NCBI RefSeq assembly: GCF_900566085.1
Contig: NZ_UPHT01000086.1
Coordinates: forward strand, 1-58,150
Source of the DNA: Mycobacterium attenuatum
Lineage (GTDB): Bacteria; Actinomycetota; Actinomycetes; Mycobacteriales; Mycobacteriaceae
Length of the DNA stretch: 58,150 bases
Direction: 5' to 3'
The notes beneath the pieces were generated by a model. The model was not told where the DNA came from, ran no database searches, and saw only the letters and a program-made list of their open reading frames with translations. The translations under genes and the position numbers were made by a program. Positions 18,461 through 29,090 of the stretch are shown piece by piece. Positions within the stretch are counted from its first letter, which is position 1. Each line of letters begins with the position of its first letter.

Positions 18461-18672
18461 GCGGGAGAGTTCCGTGGCCGCCAGCTACGGACGCCGAAGG
18501 AGCAACACCTCTCCGTCAACCTCTCAGGCACCCGGACCGCGCCGGACAACGATGCCTCTGGAAAGCGGTGACGACCCTCGGGTCCTCGCCCGCCGATGGG
18601 GAAAGGCGCCCTGACCGGTAGCGCCGAATCTCTCAGGCGCCTGGTGCACGGGTGAAGACAGAGGGAGAGGGC
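18461..18672 (+). promoter_or_regulatory. Tandem glycine riboswitch
   Basis: Two consecutive glycine aptamers precede gcvB. Aptamer 1 shows GCGGGAGAG (18461), GCCGAAGGAGCAA (18493) and CTCTCAGGCA (18521). Aptamer 2 shows CTCTGGAAAG (18556), CGCCGATGGGGAAAGGCG (18591), GCGCCGAATCTCTCAGGCGC (18621) and GAAGACAGAGGGA (18654). A -10 hexamer TAAACT at 18435-18440 fits a transcript starting near 18447. Tandem aptamers of this type switch gcv genes on when glycine is abundant. This places the decision for glycine breakdown directly on gcvB. Confidence 0.93.
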
Positions 18673-18701
18673 CGCTAGCCCCTTGCCCTTCAGGAGTCAC
18701 C

Positions 18702-21563
18702 GTGTCTGACCACTCAACGTTCGCCGACCGCCACATAGGACTGGACCACGACGCCGTCACGACCATGCTGTCGATCATCGGTGTCGACACACTCGACAAG
18801 TTGGCAGCCAAAGCGGTTCCCGCGGGCATCCTCGACACTCTGACCGATGCCGGCACCGCCCCGGGCCTAGACCGACTGCCACTGGCAGCCAGCGAGGCCG
18901 AGGCGCTGGTTGAGCTGCGGGCACTGGCTGACGCCAACACCGTCGCAGTGTCGATGATCGGACAGGGTTACTACGACACGTTCACCCCGCCCGTGCTGCT
19001 GCGCAACATCATGGAAAACCCGGCCTGGTACACCGCCTATACGCCGTACCAGCCCGAGATCAGTCAGGGTCGCCTGGAAGCGCTGCTCAATTTCCAGACG
19101 ATGGTCACCGACCTCACCGGCCTCGAGGTGGCCAACGCGTCGATGCTCGACGAGGGCACCGCGGCCGCCGAAGCCATGACACTGATGCACCGTGCCACCC
19201 GCAGCCGGTCGAACCTGCTGGTCGTCGATGTCGATGTGTTCCCGCAAACCGCGGCGGTGTTGGCCACCCGTGCCAAGCCGTTGGGCATCGAGATCGTCAC
19301 TGCCGATCTGCGCAACGGTCTTCCAGAAGCGCCGACCGACGGTGAGTTCTTCGGCGTCATCACCCAGCTGCCCGGGGCCAGCGGCCGGATCACCGACTGG
19401 ACCGCTTTAGTTGAGCAGGCCCACGACCATGGCGCGCTGGTGGCCGTCGGCGCCGACCTGCTGGCGCTGACGCTGATCACCCCGCCCGGTGAGATCGGCG
19501 CCGACGTCGCCTTCGGAACCACTCAACGTTTCGGCGTGCCAATGGGATTCGGCGGCCCGCATGCGGGGTATCTGTCGGTGCACGCCAAGCACGCCCGTCA
19601 ATTGCCCGGCCGGCTAGTGGGGGTGTCCGTCGACAGTGACGGTAATCGGGCCTATCGGCTGGCGTTGCAGACCCGCGAGCAGCACATCCGCCGGGACAAG
19701 GCGACCAGCAATATCTGCACCGCGCAGGTGCTGCTGGCGGTGATGGCCGCGATGTACGCCAGCTATCACGGCGCCGAGGGGCTGACCGCCATCGCGCGGC
19801 GGGTGCATGCCCACGCCGAAATCATCGGCGGTGCCCTAGGCGATGCGCTGGTGCACGACCGGTTTTTCGACACCGTGCTGGCCCGTGTGCCGGGACGCGC
19901 GGACGAGGTGCTGGCCGCGACCAAATCCAGCGGCATCAACGTGTGGCGGGTAGATGCTGACCACGTGTCGGTGGCCTGCGACGAAACCACCACCGACGCT
20001 CATGTTGCGGCGGTTCTGCAGGCGTTCGGCAGCGCTTCGACCGTGTCGGCCAGCAGGCCGGCCATCGAACCGGTGCGCTCCGATATCGCGACCCGAACAT
20101 CGGCGTTCCTGACACATTCGGCGTTCACGCAATACCACACCGAAACGACGATGATGCGTTACCTGCGCACGCTCGCGGATAAGGATATTGCGTTGGACCG
20201 CAGCATGATTCCGCTGGGCTCATGCACCATGAAACTCAATGCCGCCGCCGAGATGGAGTCGATCACCTGGCCGGAGTTCGGGCGCCTGCATCCGTTTGCG
20301 CCAGCATCGGACACGCCCGGGTTACGCCGGCTGATCGCCGATCTGGAGGGCTGGCTGATCGCAATCACCGGCTACGACGCGGTCTCGCTGCAACCCAACG
20401 CAGGCTCGCAGGGCGAGTACGCCGGTCTGCTGGCGATTCACGACTACCACGCCAGCCGGGGCGAATCACACCGCGACATCTGCCTGATCCCGTCCAGCGC
20501 GCACGGCACCAACGCCGCGTCGGCCGCGCTGGCGGGAATGAAGGTCGTCGTGGTGGGCTGTCACGATAACGGTGACGTCGACCTCGACGATCTGCGGGCC
20601 AAAGTGAGCGACCATGCCGACCGGCTGGCGGCCTTGATGATCACCTACCCGTCCACCCACGGTGTCTACGAGCACGACATCGCCGACATCTGTGCGGCGG
20701 TGCACGACGCCGGCGGCCAGGTATATGTCGACGGGGCGAATCTCAACGCCCTGGTTGGCCTGGCCCGGCCCGGCAAGTTCGGCGGCGACGTCAGCCACCT
20801 GAATCTGCACAAGACGTTCTGTATTCCGCACGGCGGCGGCGGTCCGGGGGTCGGGCCGGTTGCGGCGCGCTCGCATCTGGCCCCGTTCCTGCCCGGTCAC
20901 CCGTATGCCATGGAGCTTCCGCAGGGACATCCGGTGTCGTCGGCGCCCTATGGGTCGGCGTCCATTTTGCCGATCACCTGGGCCTACATCCGGATGATGG
21001 GGGCCGAGGGTCTGCGGGCCGCATCGCTGAACGCCATCGCGTCGGCCAACTACATCGCGCGGCGTCTCGACGAGTATTTTCCGGTGCTCTACACCGGCGA
21101 CAACGGCATGGTCGCCCACGAGTGCATCCTGGACCTGCGCGGCATTACCAAGGCCACGGGCGTCACCGTCGACGACGTCGCAAAACGGCTGGCAGACTAT
21201 GGTTTTCACGCGCCGACAATGAGCTTCCCGGTGGCCGGAACGCTGATGGTGGAACCGACCGAGAGTGAGAGCCTGGCCGAGGTCGACGCATTCTGCGAAG
21301 CCATGATCAGCATCCGCGCTGAGATCGACCGAGTCGGGGCCGGGCAATGGCCCGTCGATGACAATCCGTTGCGGGGCGCTCCGCATACCGCCGAATGCCT
21401 GCTGGTTGCCGAGTGGAATCACCCGTATACCCGGGAAGAGGCCGCTTACCCGCTCGGTACCGCGTTCCGGCCCAAAGTCTGGCCGCCGGTGCGCCGCATC
21501 GACGGCGCCTACGGCGACCGCAACCTGGTCTGTTCGTGTCCGCCGGTGGAAGCGTTCGCTTGA
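18702..21563 (+). CDS. gcvB: Glycine dehydrogenase (decarboxylating), P protein
   Basis: 953 residues, the full fused P protein. The N-terminal half holds the HIGLDHD and [18 protein letters not shown] substrate region ([20 protein letters not shown]). The C-terminal half has the PLP-binding lysine in [18 protein letters not shown]. It decarboxylates glycine and transfers the aminomethyl group to the lipoyl arm of GcvH. GTG start after CAGGAGTCACC. The gene ends 4 bp before the convergent hydrolase gene, with no room for a separate terminator. Confidence 0.95.
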   Translation: MSDHSTFADRHIGLDHDAVTTMLSIIGVDTLDKLAAKAVPAGILDTLTDAGTAPGLDRLPLAASEAEALVELRALADANTVAVSMIGQGYYDTFTPPVLLRNIMENPAWYTAYTPYQPEISQGRLEALLNFQTMVTDLTGLEVANASMLDEGTAAAEAMTLMHRATRSRSNLLVVDVDVFPQTAAVLATRAKPLGIEIVTADLRNGLPEAPTDGEFFGVITQLPGASGRITDWTALVEQAHDHGALVAVGADLLALTLITPPGEIGADVAFGTTQRFGVPMGFGGPHAGYLSVHAKHARQLPGRLVGVSVDSDGNRAYRLALQTREQHIRRDKATSNICTAQVLLAVMAAMYASYHGAEGLTAIARRVHAHAEIIGGALGDALVHDRFFDTVLARVPGRADEVLAATKSSGINVWRVDADHVSVACDETTTDAHVAAVLQAFGSASTVSASRPAIEPVRSDIATRTSAFLTHSAFTQYHTETTMMRYLRTLADKDIALDRSMIPLGSCTMKLNAAAEMESITWPEFGRLHPFAPASDTPGLRRLIADLEGWLIAITGYDAVSLQPNAGSQGEYAGLLAIHDYHASRGESHRDICLIPSSAHGTNAASAALAGMKVVVVGCHDNGDVDLDDLRAKVSDHADRLAALMITYPSTHGVYEHDIADICAAVHDAGGQVYVDGANLNALVGLARPGKFGGDVSHLNLHKTFCIPHGGGGPGVGPVAARSHLAPFLPGHPYAMELPQGHPVSSAPYGSASILPITWAYIRMMGAEGLRAASLNAIASANYIARRLDEYFPVLYTGDNGMVAHECILDLRGITKATGVTVDDVAKRLADYGFHAPTMSFPVAGTLMVEPTESESLAEVDAFCEAMISIRAEIDRVGAGQWPVDDNPLRGAPHTAECLLVAEWNHPYTREEAAYPLGTAFRPKVWPPVRRIDGAYGDRNLVCSCPPVEAFA

Positions 21564-21567
21564 TCCG

Positions 21568-22428
21568 TCAGCCGAAACGCTCGATGATCGCCGCGGCGAT
21601 TTCCTCCGGCGCGTCTTCCTGGATGAAATGCTTGGCGCGCGGCAACTCCACGAGGACATGATCGGGGAATGTCGCACGCATCCGCGGCAGGCATGGGCCG
21701 GGCCGGAACGCGAAATCTTTCATGCCCCAAACGAGCAGGGCCGGTTTGTCGCCGAGTTTGCCGGGCACGTCGCGAGCCAGCCGGGTCAATAGCGGCCCTG
21801 CGGCCAGGATCTCCTTGGGCATTCTGGCGACACCGAGCCGGTCCGCGGGGCCGGCCTGCACGGCCCGGTAATGCTCCATGACCGCGGGACCGAGGCGATG
21901 CTCCGTTCCGGCCGGAATCAGTCGCTCCACAAAGAAATTGCGCTGCACAATCGCGTACTGTAGCGGTGGACTGGACATCACCTTGCTGAAGATTTTCATC
22001 GTCAGGGTGTCGGCCGGCCAGAACCAAGTGTTGCCCAGCACGATTCCGCGGACTCGCTCGGCACGGTCCACGGCTACCGCCATCCCGATCGGACCGCCCC
22101 AGTCCTGACCCATCGTGAGGTAACCGTCCAGACCAAGGTGGTCGACGAAGTCGCCGACCACGCGCGCGTGATCATCGATCCGGTACCCGAATGCCGCGGG
22201 GCGTTCCGACAGACCGAAACCGAGATAATCCGGTGCGACACAACGAAACCGGTCCCGCAGGGCCACGATAATGTTGCGGTACAGGAAGCTCCAGGTCGGG
22301 TTGCCGTGACACAGCAGCAACGGCGGCCCGTCTCCCTCGTCGACGTAGTGCATCCGCCCATGCGAGCTGTCGAACCAGCGCGAGCGAAACGGATACAGCT
22401 GGGGATCGGGAGTGAACTGCCGGCTCAT
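21568..22428 (-). CDS. Haloalkane dehalogenase-like alpha/beta hydrolase (Rv1833c-like)
   Basis: 286 residues. Alpha/beta-hydrolase fold with oxyanion region LLCHGNPTWSF, the nucleophile Asp in the elbow GQDWGGP (Asp followed by Trp as in haloalkane dehalogenases), a later acid, and catalytic His in PRAKHFIQED. H37Rv Rv1833c (DmbB/DhaA-like) has shown dehalogenase activity, though the natural substrate is unclear. ATG at 22428 follows AAAGGAG at 5 nt; a longer frame to 22602 overlaps the divergent lipZ promoter and is unlikely. Confidence 0.9.
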   Translation of the reverse strand: MSRQFTPDPQLYPFRSRWFDSSHGRMHYVDEGDGPPLLLCHGNPTWSFLYRNIIVALRDRFRCVAPDYLGFGLSERPAAFGYRIDDHARVVGDFVDHLGLDGYLTMGQDWGGPIGMAVAVDRAERVRGIVLGNTWFWPADTLTMKIFSKVMSSPPLQYAIVQRNFFVERLIPAGTEHRLGPAVMEHYRAVQAGPADRLGVARMPKEILAAGPLLTRLARDVPGKLGDKPALLVWGMKDFAFRPGPCLPRMRATFPDHVLVELPRAKHFIQEDAPEEIAAAIIERFG

Positions 22429-22466
22429 TACGCTCCTTTGGTCGTTCACGATGGTATGTCGGAAGG

Positions 22467-23339
22467 GTGACATCACCGAGTGTTCGAGAATGGCGCGACG
22501 GCGGCCGCTGGCTGCACACCGACGCGGGCAAGGTGTTCCTTCGATCGGGACCGGGCAAGGCGCCGACCGTCCTGCTGCTGCACGGCTATCCGTCCAGCTC
22601 ATTCGACTTCCGGGAGGTCATTCCATACCTGGCTGGCCAAGCCTGGGTGACACTGGATTTTCTCGGTTTCGGTCTGTCGGACAAGCCTCGCCCGCACGGC
22701 TACAGCCTGCTGGAACAGGCCGATCTGGCGCAGGCCGTGGTTGCCAGCACCATCACCGGCCCGGTGGTGGTGCTGGCCCACGATATGGGCACGTCGGTGA
22801 CCACCGAGCTGCTGGCCCGGGATTTGGAGGGCCGGCTGCCGTTCGATGTGCAGCGCGCAGTGCTGAGCAACGGCAGCGTGATCCTGGAGCGGGCCAGCCT
22901 GCGGCCGATTCAGCAGGTTTTGCGCAGCCCGCTGGGTCCCGTCGCGGCCCGATTGGTCACCCGCGGTGGCTTCCAGCTTAGTTTTGGCAGGTTGTTTTCC
23001 GCACGGCACCCGTTGTCGGCCGAGGAAGCCGACGCCCAGTGGGAGTTGCTGACCCACCACGGCGGTCATCGGATACCTCACCTGTTGATCAGTTATCTCG
23101 ACGAGCGGACGCGGTACGCGGCGCGCTGGCATGGCGCCGTGCGTGACTGGCCCAAGCCTTTGGGATTTGTCTGGGGACTTGACGATCCGGTGGCAACGAC
23201 GAACGTACTCAACGGGTTACGGGACCTGCGCCCCCATGCTGCCGTCGTCGAACTACCCGGCTTGGGCCACTATCCGCAACTTGAGGATCCCCGGGCGTAT
23301 GCCGAAGCAGCGCTGTCCCTGCTCGTGGACTCAGGTTAG
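22467..23339 (+). CDS. lipZ: Alpha/beta hydrolase LipZ-like (Rv1834)
   Basis: 290 residues. HGYPSSSFDF forms the oxyanion loop. The nucleophile elbow reads LAHDMGTSV, with Asp rather than Ser, and His lies in GLGHYPQLEDP. An Asp nucleophile points to epoxide-hydrolase or dehalogenase chemistry rather than lipase chemistry, despite the gene name. Divergent from the dehalogenase-like gene with 38 bp between starts. Ends overlapping the convergent surface-protein gene by 9 bp. H37Rv has Rv1835c after it; that gene is absent here. Confidence 0.87.
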   Translation: MTSPSVREWRDGGRWLHTDAGKVFLRSGPGKAPTVLLLHGYPSSSFDFREVIPYLAGQAWVTLDFLGFGLSDKPRPHGYSLLEQADLAQAVVASTITGPVVVLAHDMGTSVTTELLARDLEGRLPFDVQRAVLSNGSVILERASLRPIQQVLRSPLGPVAARLVTRGGFQLSFGRLFSARHPLSAEEADAQWELLTHHGGHRIPHLLISYLDERTRYAARWHGAVRDWPKPLGFVWGLDDPVATTNVLNGLRDLRPHAAVVELPGLGHYPQLEDPRAYAEAALSLLVDSG

Positions 23340-25469
23340 AAAGAGGTTGATAGCGGTCGCCAGCTCCGGGCCGGCCGACGTCGCCAGGTTCTGGTAAGTG
23401 CCACCGCTGAGTTGGGCGACCGCCTCCCAGGTCGAGCGGTCCGGGTCAGCACCGAAATCGATGACGTTGACCGCGATCGGTTTGGCGGGGTCGGCGCTGG
23501 TGCGGATGAAGTCTTGCAGCCCCGGCCCGTCGAGGGTTTGGTCGGTGTGCGGCCCCCCCGTGATCACCAGGATCGAATTGGCCTGGCCGGCACGGAAGTT
23601 GGCCTGGACCTCCTGGTAGATCATGCGCAGTGTGGTGAACGACACGGCACCCCCGCCCGACGAGTACTGCTTGTCGAGCGCGGCCATCAAGGCCGCCGAG
23701 CGGGGTTGGCCGTTGACGGGGTCGGAGAGCGGCCCCGTCGGCACCTCGTTGCGACCCTCGTGGCCGTCGAATGTCCACAAGCCGATCACCGCGGCGGGCG
23801 GCAGTGCCTTCAATCGGCTTTCGAGTGCTGCGACAACGTTTGCCAGACGGGTCTTACCGCCGTCGTCGATGGGCATCGACTGGTCAAGCATGATTGTCGC
23901 GGCCACGCCGATCGACGGTGTGGACATCGTGTCGGCCAGCGTCGCCCGCATGCCATCATCACCGATCGACAGCGCGGCGGGCAGCGCCGCGAAACCTGTG
24001 ACCGGGCTGCTCGGCGGCTTGACGCCGTTGACCCGGAACCCGGCTTTGGCCAGCTTCGCCAATTGGTCGGGCTTTTGCAGGTAGTGGGCGAATGCGCTGG
24101 CCGCGGTAGTCTGCTCCTGCGACAGCCAAGAGCCGCTGAGTAGCACTGCTGGATAGTCGGCCATTGCCACCGGTCCGGGCGGCAGCCAGGAGCTCAACGT
24201 CTTCTTAGCGTCCGGCAGCGACTGAGCACGCTGGAACAACTGCTGCTCGGTAGTGACCACCGCGTGCACCGGCGCCGCTGCCGCGTCGCCGGATTTGACC
24301 AGCGTGTTCATCGCCTGGGCCAGGGACCCGTCGGCCAACTTGGGCTGCGCTGCCAGTAACGTGCGAACCGCGCCGCTTCCGGCGGTCGGCGGTGCTCCCG
24401 CCGGCGCCGACGCGACTGCAATAGCCTCGCCGGCCAGCAATGCGGCGTCCCCGTTGCCGACAACGGGCACCGCCAGGCGCAGCGAGCCCCACGACGGCAG
24501 GTTCAAGCTGGCCATCGAGTTCGGATTGGCCTGCAATTCGGGCAGCGCTGCCCAGTTCTGGTTGGACAGCGGCTGCTGAAGTTCGGGGCGGATGGCGAGC
24601 AGGACCGGCGAGGTGGCCAGCGAGCGGCTGTCGCTGATGGTTTGCTTACCGGTGGCCGCGGACAGCCGTGCCGCCGAGATGGAGCTGCCAGGGATCCACA
24701 GTCCTGGCCGGCCGCCGAGTTCCGATGGCCATTGGCCGATGAAACCGTTGATGACAGCGTCGGAATCGGCGGCTTTGACGGCCACCGCCACACATTTGTC
24801 CCCGATCGGGCCGGCCGACGCGTTGTAGCTGTCGGCGAACTCCTTAACCCGCTCGGCGATCGTCGGGTCGGCGATGACGGCGACGGTGTCTTTGCCTCCG
24901 ACACAGCGCGCAGCGGCAGTGCGCGAGCGGTGATACAACGCGTCACCCAGGAAACGCCAGACGATCACCCCGGCTACCACCACCACGACCGCGACCAGGG
25001 CCACGATCACGCCGATGCTCACCCCACGCCATCCGTCAGCGCTGCGGTGGCCGCCGCGCCAATTGCCCACTCCCCGGTGGCCGGCGGTGCGCGATGACGG
25101 CGGCGGGGGAGTCGCCGACGGTTCGGGACTCGGCGGCTCATCGAGCGCGGGGTGGGACCCGAAGTCGGGGTAGTCAGCTGCATCGTCCCCCGAGTAGCCA
25201 GCGGCATAGTCGTCCGCGTCGGAAGGGCTCTCGTCATCAATCCCGGCGGGGTAGTGGCCCTCATCCGTGAAACCGCCGAGCGGGTAATCTTGGCCGCTGG
25301 GCAAATGGGCGTCCGATGGCTCAGTCGACCAGGGATATCCAACCTCTGAATGTCTGCCACCACCCGGGTGGTCAGCTATCTGGTCGTCCCAATCTTGCTG
25401 TTCCGCGGCGTATTCGTCAGGCGGTTGATCAGCGGAATCCTCAGGGTCGGGCAAACTGTGCCTACCCAT
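23331..25469 (-). CDS. Membrane-anchored von Willebrand factor A domain protein (Rv1836c-like)
   Basis: 712 residues. A long acidic, Pro-rich cytoplasmic N-terminus (1-140) is followed by one transmembrane helix (about 147-170, VSIGVIVALVAVVVVVAGVI), a solute-binding-protein-like ectodomain (180-500) and a C-terminal VWA domain. The VWA domain starts at AATIMLDQSMPIDDGG, a MIDAS-like variant DQS in place of DxSxS. The H37Rv homologue is about 35 residues shorter, mostly in the cytoplasmic tail. Likely a surface adhesion or ligand-sensing protein; function not established. Confidence 0.85.
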   Translation of the reverse strand: MGRHSLPDPEDSADQPPDEYAAEQQDWDDQIADHPGGGRHSEVGYPWSTEPSDAHLPSGQDYPLGGFTDEGHYPAGIDDESPSDADDYAAGYSGDDAADYPDFGSHPALDEPPSPEPSATPPPPSSRTAGHRGVGNWRGGHRSADGWRGVSIGVIVALVAVVVVVAGVIVWRFLGDALYHRSRTAAARCVGGKDTVAVIADPTIAERVKEFADSYNASAGPIGDKCVAVAVKAADSDAVINGFIGQWPSELGGRPGLWIPGSSISAARLSAATGKQTISDSRSLATSPVLLAIRPELQQPLSNQNWAALPELQANPNSMASLNLPSWGSLRLAVPVVGNGDAALLAGEAIAVASAPAGAPPTAGSGAVRTLLAAQPKLADGSLAQAMNTLVKSGDAAAAPVHAVVTTEQQLFQRAQSLPDAKKTLSSWLPPGPVAMADYPAVLLSGSWLSQEQTTAASAFAHYLQKPDQLAKLAKAGFRVNGVKPPSSPVTGFAALPAALSIGDDGMRATLADTMSTPSIGVAATIMLDQSMPIDDGGKTRLANVVAALESRLKALPPAAVIGLWTFDGHEGRNEVPTGPLSDPVNGQPRSAALMAALDKQYSSGGGAVSFTTLRMIYQEVQANFRAGQANSILVITGGPHTDQTLDGPGLQDFIRTSADPAKPIAVNVIDFGADPDRSTWEAVAQLSGGTYQNLATSAGPELATAINLFLT

Positions 25470-25553
25470 ATCGGTCTCAGCGTCCTCTCCGTCGAAGATT
25501 GCTCCACATCAGGCAGGAACGAGCCCCGGACTCCATCCACTGGGTCCGGCTCC

Positions 25554-27758
25554 TCACCGGCGCTGCGCCTTGAGCTCACGACGACGCCGATGCAGGATCG
25601 GCTCGGTGTAACCGTTGGGCTGCTGCGCCCCGGACAGAATCAGGTCCTGCGCGGCCAAGAACGCGATGCTGTCATCGAAGTCCGGCGCCATCGGATGGTA
25701 TGCCGGGTCGCCGGCGTTCTGCTTGTCCACCAATGGCGCCATCCGCTGCAGGCTGGCCCGCACGTCTTCACTGGTGATCACGCCGTGCCGCAACCAGTTG
25801 GCCAGCAGCTGACTCGAGATTCGCAGGGTGGCGCGGTCTTCCATGAGGGCCACGTTGTGGATGTCGGGCACCTTCGAGCAACCCACGCCCTGGTCGATCC
25901 AGCGCACCACGTAGCCGAGGATGGATTGGCAGTTGTTGTCAAGCTCCTCACGGATCTCCTCGGGCGCCCACGCCAGCTCCTTGGCCAGCGGAATCGCCAG
26001 CAGCTGCTCGATGGTGGTGCGGGTCTTGCCCCGCAATTCCTTCTGCACGGCGAACACATCCACTTGGTGGTAATGCATGGCGTGCAGAGTGGCCGCGGTC
26101 GGGGAGGGCACCCACGCGGTGGTGGCGCCGGCCTTGGGCTGGGCGATCTTCTGCTCCACCATGTCGGCCATCAGCTCGGTCATGGCCCACATGCCCTTGC
26201 CGATCTGCGCTTTACCGGTGAAGCCGGCGGCCAGTCCGATGTCGACGTTGGCGTCCTCATAGGCCTTGATCCAGGTGGTGTTCTTCATCGCACCTTTGCG
26301 GATCATCGGACCGGCTTCCATCGACGTGTGAATCTCGTCGCCGGTGCGGTCCAGGAATCCGGTGTTGATGAAGACGACCCGGTCGGCCGCGGCCTTGATA
26401 CACGCCTTGAGGTTCACGGTGGTGCGCCGCTCCTCGTCCATGATGCCGACCTTCATGGTGCCCTGCGGCAACCCCAGCACGTCTTCCACCCGGCTGAACA
26501 GCTCACAAGTGAAGGCCACCTCGGCCGGCCCGTGCATCTTCGGCTTGACGATGTAGATGGAGCCGGTGCGGCTGTTGGTCAAGGGGCCGTTACCTTCTCC
26601 GGTTCGCAGCCCATGGATCGCGATCAGGCCCGTGAGCAGGGCATCCATGATCCCTTCGAACACCTCTTTCTCGTCACCCTTCTTGTCGCCATGGCCGTCG
26701 CTGACAACGATCGCGTCATTGGTCATCAGGTGCCCGACATTGCGGACGAACAGCAGGCTGCGGCCGGGCAGCGTCAGCTGACCGCCGTCGGGGGTGGTGT
26801 AGGTGCGGTCCTCGTTGAGCACACGGGTGAAGGTCTTGCTGTCCTTGGTGACCTCTTCGGCCAGGTCACCCTTGTTGAGGCCGAGCCAGTTGCGGTACCC
26901 GAGCACTTTGTCGTCAGCGTCGACAGCGGCCACCGAATCCTCGAAGTCCATGATCGTGGTCACCGCCGATTCCAGGACCACGTCCTTGACGCCCGCGCGG
27001 TCGGTGGCGCCGATCGGCGATTGCGGGTCGATCAGGATCTCGATGTGCAGGCCGTGGTTGACCAACAGCACTGAATTCGGGGCCTCGGCCGCGCCGGTAT
27101 AGCCAGCGAGCTGGCCGGGGTCGGCCAGTCCTGATGAGGAGTCCGACAGGGAAACCACCAATTGGCCGTCTTCCACCCTGAAGCCCGTGGCATCGGCGTA
27201 CGAGCCCGCGGCCAGCGGCACGCTGTCGTCGAGAAACTTGCGCGCGTAGGCGATCACCTTGTCGCCACGTATCTTGTTGTAGCTGGTGCCTTTTTCGGCC
27301 CCATCGCTTTCCGGGATGACGTCGGTGCCGTACAACGCGTCATACAGCGAGCCCCACCGGGCATTGGCTGCATTCAGCGCAAAGCGCGCGTTGAGTACGG
27401 GCACCACCAGTTGCGGGCCGGCCGTCGTGGTGATCTCGTCGTCGACGCCTGAGGTGGTGATGGTGAAGTCTTCGGGTTCGGGCAGCAGATATCCGATGTC
27501 GGTGAGGAACTGCCGGTATGCCTCGGGGTCCAGCGGTTCGATCACGCGATGCCGATGCCACTTGTCGATCTGGGCCTGCAGCTCGTCTCTGATCCTGAGC
27601 AATTCCTGGTTCTGGGGAGTGAGGTCGGTGACCACCTTGTCGACGCCGGCCCAGAAGCTGTCGGGATCGAGATCGGTGCCGGGCAGGGCCTCGTTGTTCA
27701 CGAAGTCGTAGAGCACTCGAGCGACGCGCAGGTTCCCCGCCGACACGCGGTCTGTCAT
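25554..27758 (-). CDS. glcB: Malate synthase G
   Basis: 734 residues, single-chain malate synthase G condensing glyoxylate and acetyl-CoA. Recognisable segments are [20 protein letters not shown], the Mg/glyoxylate site region [15 protein letters not shown] [20 protein letters not shown], and the C-terminal [20 protein letters not shown] block with the catalytic Asp nearby. ATG at 27758 follows GGAGGAGAACA. Compared with the H37Rv protein I recall, an insertion of about 8 charged residues (GDKKGDEK) follows AIVVSDGH, and the C-terminus is shorter. vapBC13 and PE_PGRS34, which follow glcB in H37Rv, are absent. Confidence 0.94.
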   Translation of the reverse strand: MTDRVSAGNLRVARVLYDFVNNEALPGTDLDPDSFWAGVDKVVTDLTPQNQELLRIRDELQAQIDKWHRHRVIEPLDPEAYRQFLTDIGYLLPEPEDFTITTSGVDDEITTTAGPQLVVPVLNARFALNAANARWGSLYDALYGTDVIPESDGAEKGTSYNKIRGDKVIAYARKFLDDSVPLAAGSYADATGFRVEDGQLVVSLSDSSSGLADPGQLAGYTGAAEAPNSVLLVNHGLHIEILIDPQSPIGATDRAGVKDVVLESAVTTIMDFEDSVAAVDADDKVLGYRNWLGLNKGDLAEEVTKDSKTFTRVLNEDRTYTTPDGGQLTLPGRSLLFVRNVGHLMTNDAIVVSDGHGDKKGDEKEVFEGIMDALLTGLIAIHGLRTGEGNGPLTNSRTGSIYIVKPKMHGPAEVAFTCELFSRVEDVLGLPQGTMKVGIMDEERRTTVNLKACIKAAADRVVFINTGFLDRTGDEIHTSMEAGPMIRKGAMKNTTWIKAYEDANVDIGLAAGFTGKAQIGKGMWAMTELMADMVEQKIAQPKAGATTAWVPSPTAATLHAMHYHQVDVFAVQKELRGKTRTTIEQLLAIPLAKELAWAPEEIREELDNNCQSILGYVVRWIDQGVGCSKVPDIHNVALMEDRATLRISSQLLANWLRHGVITSEDVRASLQRMAPLVDKQNAGDPAYHPMAPDFDDSIAFLAAQDLILSGAQQPNGYTEPILHRRRRELKAQRR

Positions 27759-28040
27759 TGTTCTCCTCCAAAATTGGCCGGCACTCGGCGGTACTTGCCT
27801 GTACTCGGGCCCCACTGGCTTGTCACTGGCTACGGCCCTCAGCCTACCGATCAGTAGCTCGACGAGACTATCCGGCCAACCCCAAGAGCAGGTCACGGCG
27901 CGCCCAAAGCCGGATCCGCGCACGGCCAGCAGCACCGCCGACCGGGCTCCGGCAACTCATTGTCCGCGCTGCTCAAGACCGGCAGGCGACCCGGCCCGAT
28001 CATCAGGGACCCCCGCCGCCGTATGGGGCGGCCCGGCTGG

Positions 28041-29090
28041 TCAGTCCGGGTTTCGCTGGTCGTGCATGGTGCCGACCAGGTCTTCCACCAAATCCTCGAG
28101 CGCCACCATCCCAACCACGGCCCCGTCGTCGGAAGTTACCAAAGCCAGGTGACTGTTGCTGCGACGCATCCGCGACAAGGCATCGGCCAGCGGCAGCCTC
28201 ATGGGAACCTGTGGGAGCGCGCGCACCATGTCCACGGTGATCACGGTGTCGGCGTCGTCGCCCAGTGCCAACACGTCTTTGATGTGCACGTACCCGATGA
28301 AGGTGCCGCGATCCACCACCGGGAACCGCGAGAAGCCGGTCTGCGCCAGCGCCAGCTCGACCGCGCCGACCGTCGGGCCCGATCCCGCCGCTGCCACCGG
28401 CACAGAGCGAATGTCGGGTACCGGAACAGCGACGTCGGCGACGATGCGGCTGCGGATCCGCAGCGCGCGCGTCAGCCTGGTGTGCTCCTCGGGGTCCAGC
28501 AAACCCTCGGATACCGATTCGGCGATCATCTCCGAGAGCTCCACCGTGGAAACTGTGATATCGAGTTCATCCTTGGGCTCCACGCCGAGCGTGCGCAGAA
28601 TCGCATTGGCGGCCTTGTTGTAAAGGACGATGATCGGTCCCGCGGCACGCACGTAGGGCAGGTACAGAGGGACCAGCAACATCGCCGTGCGTTCCGGGCC
28701 GGCCAGAGCGATGTTCTTCGGCACCATCTCGCCGAGTAGCACGTGCAGCGTCACCACAATGGCCAGCGCAACCACGAACGACAGCGTGTGCAGCAGCCGC
28801 GGGTGCATTCCGGTCAGCCCGAACGTTGTCTGTAGCAGTTCGGCCATCGCCGGCTCGCCAATGCGCCCGAGTAGCAGCGACGACACCGTGACGCCAAGTT
28901 GGGCGCCCGCCAGCATCGACGGGAGCCGTTCGCCGGCCCGGATGACGATGACCGCGCTCGTGCGGCCCTGTTCGGCCAACGCTTCCAGGCGGTCCCGGCG
29001 GGCCGAGATCAGCGCGAACTCCGCGCCGACAAAAAACGCGTTGGCGCCGATCAGCAGGACCGCCAACGCCGCCGCCAGCATGGGGTTCAT
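28041..29090 (-). CDS. CNNM/CorC-like CBS membrane protein (Rv1841c-like)
   Basis: 349 residues. A DUF21 (CNNM) transmembrane domain with about three to four helices (1-180; [32 protein letters not shown]) precedes a CBS pair (about 195-340; [34 protein letters not shown]). DUF21-CBS proteins are linked to Mg/Co transport or divalent-ion homeostasis. ATG at 29090 overlaps the upstream gene's stop (ATGA); the longer frame to 29207 is an antisense-derived extension. It lacks the CorC_HlyC C-terminal domain that the neighbour has. Confidence 0.88.
   Translation of the reverse strand: MNPMLAAALAVLLIGANAFFVGAEFALISARRDRLEALAEQGRTSAVIVIRAGERLPSMLAGAQLGVTVSSLLLGRIGEPAMAELLQTTFGLTGMHPRLLHTLSFVVALAIVVTLHVLLGEMVPKNIALAGPERTAMLLVPLYLPYVRAAGPIIVLYNKAANAILRTLGVEPKDELDITVSTVELSEMIAESVSEGLLDPEEHTRLTRALRIRSRIVADVAVPVPDIRSVPVAAAGSGPTVGAVELALAQTGFSRFPVVDRGTFIGYVHIKDVLALGDDADTVITVDMVRALPQVPMRLPLADALSRMRRSNSHLALVTSDDGAVVGMVALEDLVEDLVGTMHDQRNPD

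Noticed and set aside
18400..18621. Short open frame before gcvB, at the position annotated Rv1831 in H37Rv
   Set aside because: It is fully covered by the two glycine aptamers; RNA structure explains the conservation better than coding.
22467..23339. Ser-nucleophile lipase, as the name lipZ implies
   Set aside because: The nucleophile elbow is HDMGT with Asp, so dehalogenase or epoxide-hydrolase chemistry is more likely.
25350..27074. 574-codon plus-strand open frame opposite glcB
   Set aside because: It is antisense to a clear malate synthase; long antisense frames are routine in high-GC DNA, and its His/Gly/Arg-rich sequence matches no family.
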